A stretch of DNA of 27,875 nt from RGIG8368 sp045540275 (lineage in GTDB: Bacteria > Verrucomicrobiota > Kiritimatiellia > RFP12 > UBA1067): contig JAZQGX010000114.1 in the NCBI GenBank assembly GCA_045540275.1, positions 1-27,875 of the forward strand. Direction: 5' to 3'. A model generated the notes under the pieces. That model was not told where the DNA came from and ran no database searches. It worked only from the letters and a program-made list of their open reading frames with translations. Positions 1-7,443 of this stretch are shown here, piece after piece (the first letter of the stretch is position 1; every line of letters begins with the position of its first letter). The translations under genes were made by a program, and so were the position numbers.

Positions 1-2
1 CG

Positions 3-113
3 CTGTCTAGACGGAAGCGGAAGAACTACGTGCGGGCAGTCAAGCGACGCCCGAAGCCTTATCCGCTGCTGACAAAACCGCGCTCGGACTATCGCCAGGA
101 GGAGGTCATATGA
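3..113 (+). CDS. C-terminal end of an unidentified basic protein (partial)
   Basis: The frame is open from the window edge and ends at TGA 111-113, giving the last 36 residues of a protein that starts outside the window. The tail is strongly basic (RRKRK, KRRPK) and proline-rich, which fits a nucleic-acid-binding protein. Just downstream, at 136-152, lies the word gggtcagaccctttttg. Words of the gggtc-gaccc type often flank Y1/REP-associated transposase genes, so a transposase tail is possible. That link is inference and I do not recognise the family from 36 residues. The gene converges on the minus-strand gene ending at 178. Confidence 0.3.
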   Translation: MSRRKRKNYVRAVKRRPKPYPLLTKPRSDYRQEEVI

Positions 114-177
114 GCCTTAAGTTAGCGGCATTCGGGTCAGACCCTTTTTGCCACTTATAGATCGTAAACTCAATCAA

Positions 178-1326
178 TTATCTGAGAAGTTGAGACCTTA
201 AAAAATTTTCAAGCCATACATTAGTCCCCACGTTCGTACCGTATACAATGTGCAATTTTTTATTAGATATTGATGAATAATCTGCACGCGTAAAAGTCAC
301 TTTGGTAGACTTCCGCCATATCTCAAGACACGATTGAAATTCTTCCATTGAAGATGCACACACTTCCAAGCTCCTTATTGCTTCTTGCAGTGACATTTTT
401 TGAAGATAATATTGAGCAAAACAGTAAGATGGTAAATGTATATAATATGGAGGTTCGTGGACAAAACTAATGGTATTTCCAGAAACTGCATATGCACCTA
501 AAAAAGAGGTATTATGATGGAAAAAGTAAGGTTCTGGTCCAATCTCATCCGTATAATATAATCCATCGGACTTTTCTTTGAGAAAAATCACCTTGAGTTG
601 TTTGGAAATATCCTTATGCTCATCAAACTGATTGACCTTTAGATAATATCGCGTGACCCCGTCTGCGGCATGTCCATCCATAATGTCTTCTGATGCATAT
701 AGCCCATGCAATTTCTGTAATGTCTCAATTTTCAGAGTACGTAGTTTAGCCCACCATACATTTCGAAGAGCTTCCGTTTGCCTTCGGGGGTTGTACTTAA
801 TTTTATTTCTCAAACAATAATCCACCTTATTTGAAACTCGAGTAAATTCAATCTTATGCTGTAATCCGTTGGGGCTGAATAAGGTATAAATGTTATTTGA
901 TGAAGCCGCATAGAAAAAATGCAGTCCGTTAGTACTTGGTCCTAGAAAAATATCTCGGTCTGTAAAAAATCCGTTTTCAGAATTTGGAGACTCCTTAATT
1001 TCGCCATTTTTATACTGCAGTTGCAAAATTACACCTGTATCACGATACAATGATAAACAGAGGCGTTCCACATCTTTCCATTCATCAAAATCACTAACGG
1101 TAATGATATCGCTTACATAAAATCCTTCCAGCCATGACAAATAATCATCCAAAATTTTTTCGTTAAAAATTCTGCGCATTGAACCACCTATTCCATGTTG
1201 GAAATCAAAAGTAACCCAGGGATCAATGTTTGTAACAGTCGTTCGACCGCCAGATTGAGCATAGGTTGTGCAAAAACAGGACACAAGAAGTAAAACAATA
1301 AATAATTTTTTCACACAAGGCTTCAT
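178..1326 (-). CDS. secreted protein of unknown function
   Basis: This 382-residue protein starts at the ATG at 1326, because GGAGAAAATAGT precedes it at good spacing; an ATG ten codons upstream has no such site. The N-terminus is a clear Sec signal peptide: lysines, a hydrophobic core (LFIVLLLVSCFC), then TYA as the likely cleavage site before QSGG. The rest is a soluble, aromatic-rich protein with no motif I recognise and no other membrane segment. It ends in TAA. It lies downstream of the interrupted DUF6259 glycosidase on the same strand, with about 70 bp between, so co-transcription is possible. AT content is higher here than in the neighbouring genes, which may mean separate ancestry. 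Export to the periplasm or cell surface is the only role I can support. Confidence 0.75.
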   Translation of the reverse strand: MKPCVKKLFIVLLLVSCFCTTYAQSGGRTTVTNIDPWVTFDFQHGIGGSMRRIFNEKILDDYLSWLEGFYVSDIITVSDFDEWKDVERLCLSLYRDTGVILQLQYKNGEIKESPNSENGFFTDRDIFLGPSTNGLHFFYAASSNNIYTLFSPNGLQHKIEFTRVSNKVDYCLRNKIKYNPRRQTEALRNVWWAKLRTLKIETLQKLHGLYASEDIMDGHAADGVTRYYLKVNQFDEHKDISKQLKVIFLKEKSDGLYYTDEIGPEPYFFHHNTSFLGAYAVSGNTISFVHEPPYYIHLPSYCFAQYYLQKMSLQEAIRSLEVCASSMEEFQSCLEIWRKSTKVTFTRADYSSISNKKLHIVYGTNVGTNVWLENFLRSQLLR

Positions 1327-1393
1327 ACTATTTTCTCCATTACCACTCTTTCGCATCCTTCATAACACTCAAAATCTTATGGCGGATTTCAGC

Positions 1394-1846
1394 TCACAGA
1401 GTGATTGACCGCCAAGTCATAGCGGGTATTGACCCTTTGCTTTTTTTGCCGGAGAATTCAATTTCGTAATCTTGCTCCTCGCGCGTCCAATTGACGAGGA
1501 TTGACACCTCCCGCCCATCCTTTGCCCGCCATTCGGAGTGCATGATAACCGGAAGCGCATTTTGCACACATCTGCCGGATTTATGCGGGCGCGTATAGCT
1601 GGAGGCGCGAAGGAACGGAACTTTGCGCGTGGCGCATTGAAGTTTTGCCGGCTTGAGCATTCGTCCGTCAAAAAGAAAATCGCGGTGATCGTGATAGAAA
1701 CGCGCCGAATCTTTCAGGAACCTGATATCCTCTGCCAAACGCGGATTTTCAATATCCTTCATCAGAAAATTATGCACCATCGGCTGCACCCCCCAGACAA
1801 TGCCGCGGGCAAATTCAATCGCAAACTGATCGGGATATGCGGCAAC
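1394..1846 (-). pseudogene. C-terminal part of the DUF6259 glycosidase, beyond an in-frame TAG
   Basis: This stretch is in the same frame as the gene ending at 1847 and follows its TAG stop directly. The translation continues as VAAYPDQFAIEFARGIVWG and then VQPMVHNF, which is the expected end of the catalytic barrel. A C-terminal beta-sandwich follows (EVSILVNWTREEQDYEIEF). It ends with TGA at 1394. No frameshift is needed to join the two parts: 1847 and 1394 differ by 453, exactly 151 codons. A restart at the GTG at 1789 is possible but has no good ribosome binding site. The simplest reading is a nonsense mutation that removes about 150 residues. Natural read-through or a sequencing error are alternatives. 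Confidence 0.8.
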
Positions 1847-3520
1847 CTATCGGTCGACGTCGGGCTTGTCGGGACACGCGCCCCACAGCGGATCCCAGCC
1901 CGGCACTCCGCTTAACGTGGCGAATGAACCGTAAAGCACTGCAGCATCGCGGTAGATGACGGTAACGGCCGGCACCGGCTCGCTTCTCGGCATCGAACCG
2001 TTTAAAACGCGCTCCCAGCTGGAATAGAGCATGATGAACGATTCAAACCGATCGATGTACGCCTCGCTTGTTGCTTCAGACGAAAGCAGAAATCCTGGAT
2101 TCTCCCTGCGCACCGTCTCGACATAATCGCAATATCCGTCAATAAGCGCGCGGCCGTCACCGGGGGCATGGGTGTGCCGGGGATTGAAGCATGCTTCATG
2201 GGCGGCACAGCTGATCATATCAAGGTAAACTCCATCCAGTCCGGTCGCGGACAGGGTTTTGACCAAGGCTCGCATCTTTTGCTGGAATTTCGGAGCCTCA
2301 CCGCACATGTAGGCCTGGCGCTGCTGAGTAAAGGGATTGAAAGTCTGACCGACAATTTTCCCGTTGTCATCGACTATGGCACTTTCAATTCCGCCTTGCG
2401 CCCAACGCGAATCCCGTTCGTCCCACAGCATTCCATTGGTGTACACCTGCAAAAAAGCTCCTCTTTTTTTCATGCGGTCGACCGCGGCGCAGAATGCGGT
2501 CTCGCCGTCGCGCGGCGGCCAATAGAACGGATATGCGGTATCGTAGGGAACATTGTGCCACCAATACCAGTCCAAGCCGACCTTCAGACCGGTTTCCTTC
2601 ATGAACCAGTGAACCGGCGGCTCGGAGACGGCGATGTTGCCGCGACTCCACATCCACAGATCGATTTCGCGCAATTTTGAAAAATCACGTTTAGCGGCGG
2701 CTTTGAACCAATCGGTCGATTCAATCCATTTGCGATGAAGCATCGCCGCTTCGTACCAACCGCCATGAAAAGGCATGTACACGCCGGAATACGGCATCGC
2801 ACTCGATTTGAGATGCTTTTTATCGATCGGTTGCCGATAGATATTTCGCAATACGAGCGTTCCTGGTTCGGAACCGTTGCGGATCTGAAGTTTGGTGCAG
2901 TACCGGCGCGCTTCTCCGCGCTGATCCAAAAAGTGGGAAACGCCATTCTCTTCGAGTGCGGCCAAACAGTTGAACACCTTCCACTCCGGACCGACGGTTG
3001 AAATATCCTGCCCCTTTCTCGCACTTTTCCAATCGGGGCGAAGGACCTCTCCGGCGAAATACGGGCGAAAGACGGCGGTTGATTCCGACCGAGGAACGAC
3101 AATTGCCGGGAACGCCATCCATTGCACATTGGTGCCGCTTTCATTACCGGCGTATCCAAAATTGGAATATTCAAAACCGCCTCCCGGTAGCAGAGAAAAA
3201 TCGGCCTTGACGGTAAAGTCGTCGCCGCACGCGGCATGACCTTTCCATGTCGCCGTCAGAACATTGCCGTTGGTGGCTACCGAAAGAGAATCCATTGCGC
3301 CGTGCGCAAGCGACAGCGTAGGAACAAAGGCGCGCTCAGAGCCGACGCCTCCGGAGCTCCTGTTGTTCTTTGCTTCCTGCCAGTGGCCGAAACCTAGTGC
3401 AAAACCGACTTTCACATCACCGATCTGCACCAGTTTATCCGATTCTTTTTCTGTAAGCGGTGCAGCGCAGACGAACAAAGCTCCCAAAACCACCGACACC
3501 AGGCAACATTTCTTTAACAT
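1847..3520 (-). CDS. secreted DUF6259-type glycoside hydrolase, truncated by an amber codon
   Basis: The start is the ATG at 3520, preceded by GGAGAAAAC. A signal peptide (LKKCCLVSVVLGALFVCAAP) opens the protein. An N-terminal beta-sandwich of roughly 260 residues is followed by a TIM-barrel region with WMWSRGN, GLDWYWWHNVPYD and VYTNGMLWD. The segment LDGVYLDM near residue 434 matches the strand that carries the nucleophile Asp in related alpha-glycosidase clans, and LSSEATSEAY near 482 is a candidate acid/base strand. Catalytic assignment is inference from fold logic. The product stops at TAG 1847-1849, after 557 residues, while the barrel is still incomplete; the missing part follows in frame (1394-1846). 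Read through, the protein would be about 708 residues. It lies 60 bp downstream of the SppA gene. Its substrate is unknown; polysaccharide breakdown outside the cytoplasm is likely. Confidence 0.8.
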   Translation of the reverse strand: MLKKCCLVSVVLGALFVCAAPLTEKESDKLVQIGDVKVGFALGFGHWQEAKNNRSSGGVGSERAFVPTLSLAHGAMDSLSVATNGNVLTATWKGHAACGDDFTVKADFSLLPGGGFEYSNFGYAGNESGTNVQWMAFPAIVVPRSESTAVFRPYFAGEVLRPDWKSARKGQDISTVGPEWKVFNCLAALEENGVSHFLDQRGEARRYCTKLQIRNGSEPGTLVLRNIYRQPIDKKHLKSSAMPYSGVYMPFHGGWYEAAMLHRKWIESTDWFKAAAKRDFSKLREIDLWMWSRGNIAVSEPPVHWFMKETGLKVGLDWYWWHNVPYDTAYPFYWPPRDGETAFCAAVDRMKKRGAFLQVYTNGMLWDERDSRWAQGGIESAIVDDNGKIVGQTFNPFTQQRQAYMCGEAPKFQQKMRALVKTLSATGLDGVYLDMISCAAHEACFNPRHTHAPGDGRALIDGYCDYVETVRRENPGFLLSSEATSEAYIDRFESFIMLYSSWERVLNGSMPRSEPVPAVTVIYRDAAVLYGSFATLSGVPGWDPLWGACPDKPDVDR

Positions 3521-3580
3521 GTTTTCTCCACCAGAAATCAACATCGAAGTCGAATATCGCGGCATGGCGCGCAAATCAGC

Positions 3581-4657
3581 TTATTTCATACAGGGTTTGC
3601 CAAACATACGGTTGGCGCTTTCGATTTTTGCCCTGCATCTGAAGATTTCGGACAGAACCTGCGACTCGCCCATCACGGGAAACGGAAACCTGAAAAACAT
3701 TTCGGCCGACTCGACGGAATAGATGCGAACGCCGCTGGCGTTGGGATTAATTTTTTTGGCTAGTCTGACAACTTCCTCGAGCGCGTCCTCCTCGTAGCCG
3801 ATGGCATCGATCAACTTGTGGGAAAGAGCATCTTGGGCGGAGAGAATTCTTCCGTCGGCGATCGGTTTAATTTCTTCGAGAGGAAGTTTGCGCCGTTCGC
3901 TGACGAGAGCGATAAAGCGTTCATAGGTTTGGTCTACAACCTTCTGCACAATGGCGACATGATTGGTGTTGACCGGCTGCAGCGGATCCAGGAGCGCCTT
4001 ATTGCCGGAGGAGGCGACATTAAGCCCTTGCACACCGATGTTTTCGGCAAGCTTCGAAAGGTTGAAACTCGAAACGATAACGCCGATGGAGCCGGTCCAA
4101 GCCACGGGGCCGGACATGATTCGGTCGCCGGCCAACGCGATGTAGTAGCCGCCGCTGCACGCCTGCGATTTGAAATAGACGAACACGAAGCGACCGGGAC
4201 GGCTTTCGCGGAAGCAGCAGAGGCGATGGTAGATTTCATCGGAAAGCGACACCTCGCCGCCAGGAGAATCGATTTCCAACCAGATACCGTCAATTGAATC
4301 ATTGTTTGTGACATGATTTATTTTCGCCACCAGGCTATGTTCGTACACCTTCCGATCTTCCAGCAGGAAAGAAACCACCTGCGGCTCTTCTTCGATGACG
4401 CCTTTGAGATAGAGTCTAGCGACCTTGGGATCGTTGCTGGTACCGTTGCCCCAGCGCCAGGTGTAGACGTACTGCCCCTGCTGTTTACCGCTGGCAGCAT
4501 CAAGGCTGCGAGTAAATCCTTGAGTTTGATCTTTAAAAACGAACTCAACGCACAGGGCACACAGTACAATCAGAATCACGGGAATAATGATTGCCGTAAG
4601 GCAGCCGGTGAGGCAACCGCCGAAAAACGAAAACGATCTTGATTTCTTCTCGCTCAT
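3581..4657 (-). CDS. sppA: signal peptide peptidase SppA-like S49 serine protease
   Basis: The 358-residue protein degrades cleaved signal peptides within or at the inner membrane (known S49 role). A short basic N-terminus leads into one membrane segment (about residues 15-41, TAIIIPVILIVLCALCVEFVF), followed by a periplasmic protease domain. The hallmark strand WLEIDSPGGEV is at 126-135. The catalytic serine is Ser168 in QACSGGYYIA and the general-base lysine is Lys220 in SSGNKALLDP, as in the single-domain bacterial SppA proteins, which are also of this length. The start ATG has GGAG nine bases upstream. It is the first intact gene after the decayed gene array and may be co-transcribed with the glycosidase 60 bp downstream. 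No active-site residue appears to be missing. Confidence 0.93.
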   Translation of the reverse strand: MSEKKSRSFSFFGGCLTGCLTAIIIPVILIVLCALCVEFVFKDQTQGFTRSLDAASGKQQGQYVYTWRWGNGTSNDPKVARLYLKGVIEEEPQVVSFLLEDRKVYEHSLVAKINHVTNNDSIDGIWLEIDSPGGEVSLSDEIYHRLCCFRESRPGRFVFVYFKSQACSGGYYIALAGDRIMSGPVAWTGSIGVIVSSFNLSKLAENIGVQGLNVASSGNKALLDPLQPVNTNHVAIVQKVVDQTYERFIALVSERRKLPLEEIKPIADGRILSAQDALSHKLIDAIGYEEDALEEVVRLAKKINPNASGVRIYSVESAEMFFRFPFPVMGESQVLSEIFRCRAKIESANRMFGKPCMK

Positions 4658-4669
4658 AAATCAACTCCG

Positions 4670-4987
4670 TTATAATTTGTAAAACACAGAGGAGTATATA
4701 TGATTGACCGGTTGATTACAAGCAACGGTTTTCTTAATCACCATCCGCGCCCCACATGGCTTTGCACCCCCACTTCGAGGTTTTCCACCCCCAGTTCCGA
4801 GGTTTCCACCCCCAACTACCGGCATTCCGTATTGATCGACAACGCGGAGACATTCTTTTGTCTGTGCGCCATTCTTGTACGCCTTGTAAAACGCCATCTC
4901 TTCCGCGCTTGGCCCGGCAGCAGTCAGAGCCAGCGGGAACGCGAGGCTTAGCATAGCAATCATACTTTTCATTCGAGACTTCATCAT
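4670..4987 (-). pseudogene. truncated copy of the small exported array protein
   Basis: The open frame begins with tandem ATG codons at 4987/4984, eight bases after the stop of the preceding intact gene, with AAGGACAC as a binding site. It encodes a signal peptide (MIAMLSLAFPLALTAAG) and then the first part of the family domain (MAFYKAYKNGAQTKECLRVVD, then QYGMPVVG). The related intact proteins run to about 340 residues, but here homology stops after about 50. The reading frame then passes through a glycine-rich 21-bp minisatellite (GGGNLGTGGGKPRSGG) and unrelated sequence to TAA at 4670. The first 190 bp are nearly identical to 6241-6430. I read it as a recombination remnant; a short exported peptide of 105 residues may still be made. 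Confidence 0.65.
4765..4820. repeat. 21-bp tandem minisatellite, about 2.7 copies
   Basis: The unit caccccc(a)(c/g)ttc(c)gaggttt(t)c occupies 4765-4785 and 4786-4806, with a partial third copy at 4807-4820. Copies differ at only a few bases. It sits exactly where the truncated array gene loses homology to its relatives. One edge touches the left boundary of the 190-bp duplicated segment at 4818, so it may mark the recombination junction. Confidence 0.75.
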
Positions 4988-5007
4988 AGTGTCCTTAAAA
5001 CGGCCAA
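4818..5007. repeat. 190-bp long direct repeat, copy 1 (copy 2 at 6241-6430)
   Basis: The two copies are collinear and nearly identical, with roughly a dozen to fifteen mismatches by eye. Each begins at accggcattccgt and ends at the cggccaa that encodes the last residues of the upstream intact gene. Each copy therefore carries the end of an intact small gene, the 8-bp gap and the first ~55 codons of the next small gene. High identity in both coding and gap bases points to a recent duplication or to gene conversion. Confidence 0.9.
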
Positions 5008-6032
5008 ATTGTTTTCCGTTTCTTCTTAGGCGATGGTGGCGGCGGTTCGCACTGGCGGATGAAGTGACGCGAGCGCTTAGCCGTCTCGATGTCTTCAAGG
5101 TTCGTGTCGTTGGGCATGGGATTGAATGCTCCACTATAATCTATAATGGCAGCAGAATTGCGAGAAGGATATATGTCAAATCTTCTCACTACCCCATAAT
5201 TTGCAGAAACCATCTCACCATTTGCATTGAATTCGCATCTGGTTCTTGTCACAAAGACCTCATTCTTAGGAAAGGGGTGATGCGTTTGATGGAAATCACC
5301 ATCACGATTTATTGCCTCAAAAGACACATCAAAAATCTTGTTGGTATTTACCTGATAGTCAAAGGGGAATTCACTTTCTTCTGACTTTCGCGCAAAATAC
5401 CCACCGCATTTCTTCGCCACAAAGCGAACAGTTGCCGTGCAGAGCCTACACTTTGACGCGCTAAGTCCATCCCATTCAACCTTCACTTCAAAATCGGATT
5501 TCTTTCCCGTCCCATACGGATGAACAAAATCACCAATCCTCATGTCAAATCGCAACCATTCATTTGTTCGAGGAACAGAAATCCACTTTACTGTGTCCAC
5601 AAGGGAACACGGGTTAATCATGCGGCGCAAAACGATCTTTTGCACATCCCCGTATGGTTGCCATTTGCCATCTTGCACGACGTGTTCCGTACCCATTTTG
5701 ACAAATGTTATCTTTTTACTCGAACCATAATATCCGTCTTTACCGACCATAAACTCAATCTTATTTCCATTTGTCGTACCTTTAACAACACAAATACCAT
5801 TCGTGTCTGTCTTTCCATAAGTTAAATGTGGATCAGGTAACATGTCAAAAGCCGCTCTTACGCTTGCATTTGAAACCGGGACTCCTGTATCGTCAAAGAC
5901 TTTCAGGCAAATCTTTGCCTCTGCGCCATACGCCATGGCGTACTCGACTTCAGGCGCAAGTTTTCGTGCGAACACGATGCACGGCAACGCCAGAAACAGA
6001 AGCGTAAGCGTTTCTTTTACTCGTATTTTCAT
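4995..6032 (-). CDS. small exported array protein, intact copy 2
   Basis: This 345-residue protein has a Sec signal peptide (VKETLTLLFLALPCIVFA, cut before RKLAPE). Residues about 35-110 form a carboxypeptidase-regulatory/Ig-like beta-sandwich: CLKVFDDTGVPVSNASV, then TDTNGICVVKG and GKDGYYGSS. The remainder is beta-rich and unknown. The C-terminus is FNPMPNDTNLEDIETAKRSR followed by KKKRKTIWPF, shared with the copy at 6418-7443. The start codon overlaps by 4 bp (ATGA) the stop of an orphan giant-protein C-terminus. That is the same arrangement as between the intact giant gene and copy 1, so giant/small pairs seem to have been the ancestral unit. Its role is unknown; export and pairing suggest a partner, chaperone or immunity protein of the giant protein (inference). 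Confidence 0.8.
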   Translation of the reverse strand: MKIRVKETLTLLFLALPCIVFARKLAPEVEYAMAYGAEAKICLKVFDDTGVPVSNASVRAAFDMLPDPHLTYGKTDTNGICVVKGTTNGNKIEFMVGKDGYYGSSKKITFVKMGTEHVVQDGKWQPYGDVQKIVLRRMINPCSLVDTVKWISVPRTNEWLRFDMRIGDFVHPYGTGKKSDFEVKVEWDGLSASKCRLCTATVRFVAKKCGGYFARKSEESEFPFDYQVNTNKIFDVSFEAINRDGDFHQTHHPFPKNEVFVTRTRCEFNANGEMVSANYGVVRRFDIYPSRNSAAIIDYSGAFNPMPNDTNLEDIETAKRSRHFIRQCEPPPPSPKKKRKTIWPF

Positions 6033-6240
6033 CTTAAGTCTCCTTTCTCAATCGCTTTCGCGTAAAACTTGAACACGTAGAAATACGCAACATCCTTCAA
6101 ATCAGAGTGACACCATTGCCCCTGATATTTAGAACGTGTAGACCAGCCATTAGGCTGAGGCAAACCTTGATTCGCATCTATGGAGTTCAAATCGAAGTTT
6201 GTCATGGCATCCCATCCTTGAAACTTCATTCGCCCCGACC
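6029..6240 (-). pseudogene. orphan C-terminus of a second giant surface protein
   Basis: About 65 residues remain. GWDAMTNFDLNSIDANQGL, NGWSTRSKYQGQW and HSDLKDVAYFYVFKFYAKAI align closely with the last 60-70 residues of the intact giant protein (NLNSSAYKNGWGRSGNPYNDQW, HSDMKDMAYYYVFRLYDELV). The stop overlaps the start of the next small gene by 4 bp (TGA 6031-6029, ATG 6032-6030), as in the intact pair. On its other side, at about 6240, the sequence switches abruptly to the N-terminal part of a small array gene. Almost the entire giant gene has therefore been deleted. It has no start codon of its own that I would trust. Confidence 0.75.
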
Positions 6241-6410
6241 ACCGGCATTCCGTCTTGATCGACAACGCGGAGACATTCTTTTGCCTGTGCGCCATTCTTG
6301 TACGCCTTGTAAAACGCCATCTCTTCCGCGCTTGGCCCGGCAGCAGTCAGAGCCAGCGGGAACGCGAGGCTTAGCGCAGTAATTATACTTTTCATTTGAG
6401 ACCTCATCAT
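6150..6410 (-). pseudogene. truncated small exported array protein fused to foreign frame
   Basis: It starts with tandem ATGs at 6410, eight bases after the stop of intact copy 1, and encodes a signal peptide (MKSIITALSLAFPLALTAAG). The family start follows (AEEMAFYKAYKNGAQAKECL, then VVDQDGMPVVG). At about 6240 the coding homology ends. The frame runs out of frame through the orphan giant-gene C-terminus (EVSRMGCHDKLRF) and stops at TAA 6150. The start region is almost identical to the fragment at 4670-4987 (190-bp repeat). An 86-residue exported peptide could be made, but the fold is clearly incomplete. Confidence 0.65.
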
Positions 6411-6430
6411 AGTGTCCTTAGAACGGCCAA
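6241..6430. repeat. 190-bp long direct repeat, copy 2 (copy 1 at 4818-5007)
   Basis: It is collinear with 4818-5007 without visible gaps. Differences include single-base changes such as cttgat for attgat and gcgcagtaattat for gcatagcaatcat. Its left edge coincides with the point where the orphan giant-gene tail is joined, so recombination between copies could have deleted or inserted whole units. Confidence 0.9.
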
Positions 6431-7443
6431 AGTGACTTGCGCTTCTTTTTGTAGGGGAGTGCCTCGCGCTGGCGTTGACGCTGAAGCGAACTCTCAGCGG
6501 TTTTGGCATCTTCGAGATTGGAATCGTTGGGTGTTGGATTAAAGAAAAAGGCCTCGGCCCGCATCCCACCATAAAAACCCCATCTCCCATATATCTTTCC
6601 GTAATGAGCAGAAAGCAGATTGCCCTCTTTGTCAACTTCGGTTCTTGTTCTAAATACCAAATATGAGTCTTCAGACAACTCGCTCGCCTTTCGACCCCCG
6701 TTGCTGTCCACACTTAACGAGTACAGGAACTTCGTCTGATATGTAGCATTGGTGTCAGCGTGATAGACACTCTTCATCTCGGAATCAGCATCCTTTTTCA
6801 GGACATATGCCCCTGCAAATGGATTGTTGGTAAAACACAACTCAAGTGAGGCTGAAAACGCCGTGTCCCCGTTGCCTTCTTCATGGAGCCTAATCAACAC
6901 ATCTGAGTGGAGACCGCTACCATACGGCTTCACCCAAGAATAACATCCAAGATCAAACCCCAGCCATTCGTCGAATACAGGACACTTAATAAGCGTGTAT
7001 TCAAGGCAGGGCAAATCCACTGGAGAAGCGATTTGTTTAAGCACTATTTCTCGCGTCTCACCATATGGTTGCCATTTACCATCCACGACTTTAGGAGCAG
7101 ACTGCGTGTTGGACAAAGACCACTCGGCATGGGAACGGTAGTAGCCCGGCTTTGTAACGTTCCATACACACGAACCATTGCAACGGCCAGACACAACACA
7201 CTCTCCATTTGTATCAGAACGCAATATGGAATTCTTGAATCCGCCTTGAGAATAGTTGTTCCAGAAGCCGAACTCCACTTCAGCATCAGGAATGGGAATG
7301 CCATCCGCATTGACTATGCGAAGTGTCATCTTCGCATCCGCTCCCACACTCAACGCCCTTGCGAATTCAGCCGATTCATCGCAAATGGCGCACGACGTGA
7401 TGAATACCACCACGACCGACGTAATAATTTTCATCCTCTTCAT
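6418..7443 (-). CDS. small exported array protein, intact copy 1
   Basis: This 341-residue protein has a signal peptide (MKIITSVVVVFITSCAICDE). A possible lipobox is not convincing. An Ig/carboxypeptidase-regulatory-like domain lies at about 30-110 (MTLRIVNADGIPIPDAEVEF, SDTNGECVVSGRCNG, VTKPGYYRSHAEW). It is followed by GKWQPYGETREIVLKQI, a segment also found in copy 2, a long beta-rich part, and the shared tail NPTPNDSNLEDAKTAE followed by KKKRKSLWPF. Its ATG overlaps the TGA of the giant gene by 4 bp, and GGAGG lies inside the giant gene's last codons, so translation is probably coupled. Copies 1 and 2 are paralogues well diverged from each other, in contrast to the nearly identical fragments beside them. 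The function is not known. Confidence 0.82.
   Translation of the reverse strand: MKRMKIITSVVVVFITSCAICDESAEFARALSVGADAKMTLRIVNADGIPIPDAEVEFGFWNNYSQGGFKNSILRSDTNGECVVSGRCNGSCVWNVTKPGYYRSHAEWSLSNTQSAPKVVDGKWQPYGETREIVLKQIASPVDLPCLEYTLIKCPVFDEWLGFDLGCYSWVKPYGSGLHSDVLIRLHEEGNGDTAFSASLELCFTNNPFAGAYVLKKDADSEMKSVYHADTNATYQTKFLYSLSVDSNGGRKASELSEDSYLVFRTRTEVDKEGNLLSAHYGKIYGRWGFYGGMRAEAFFFNPTPNDSNLEDAKTAESSLQRQRQREALPYKKKRKSLWPF

Noticed and set aside
1394..1915. A frameshift between the two halves of the glycosidase
   Set aside because: The halves are in the same frame (453 bases apart at the ends), so only a stop codon interrupts them.
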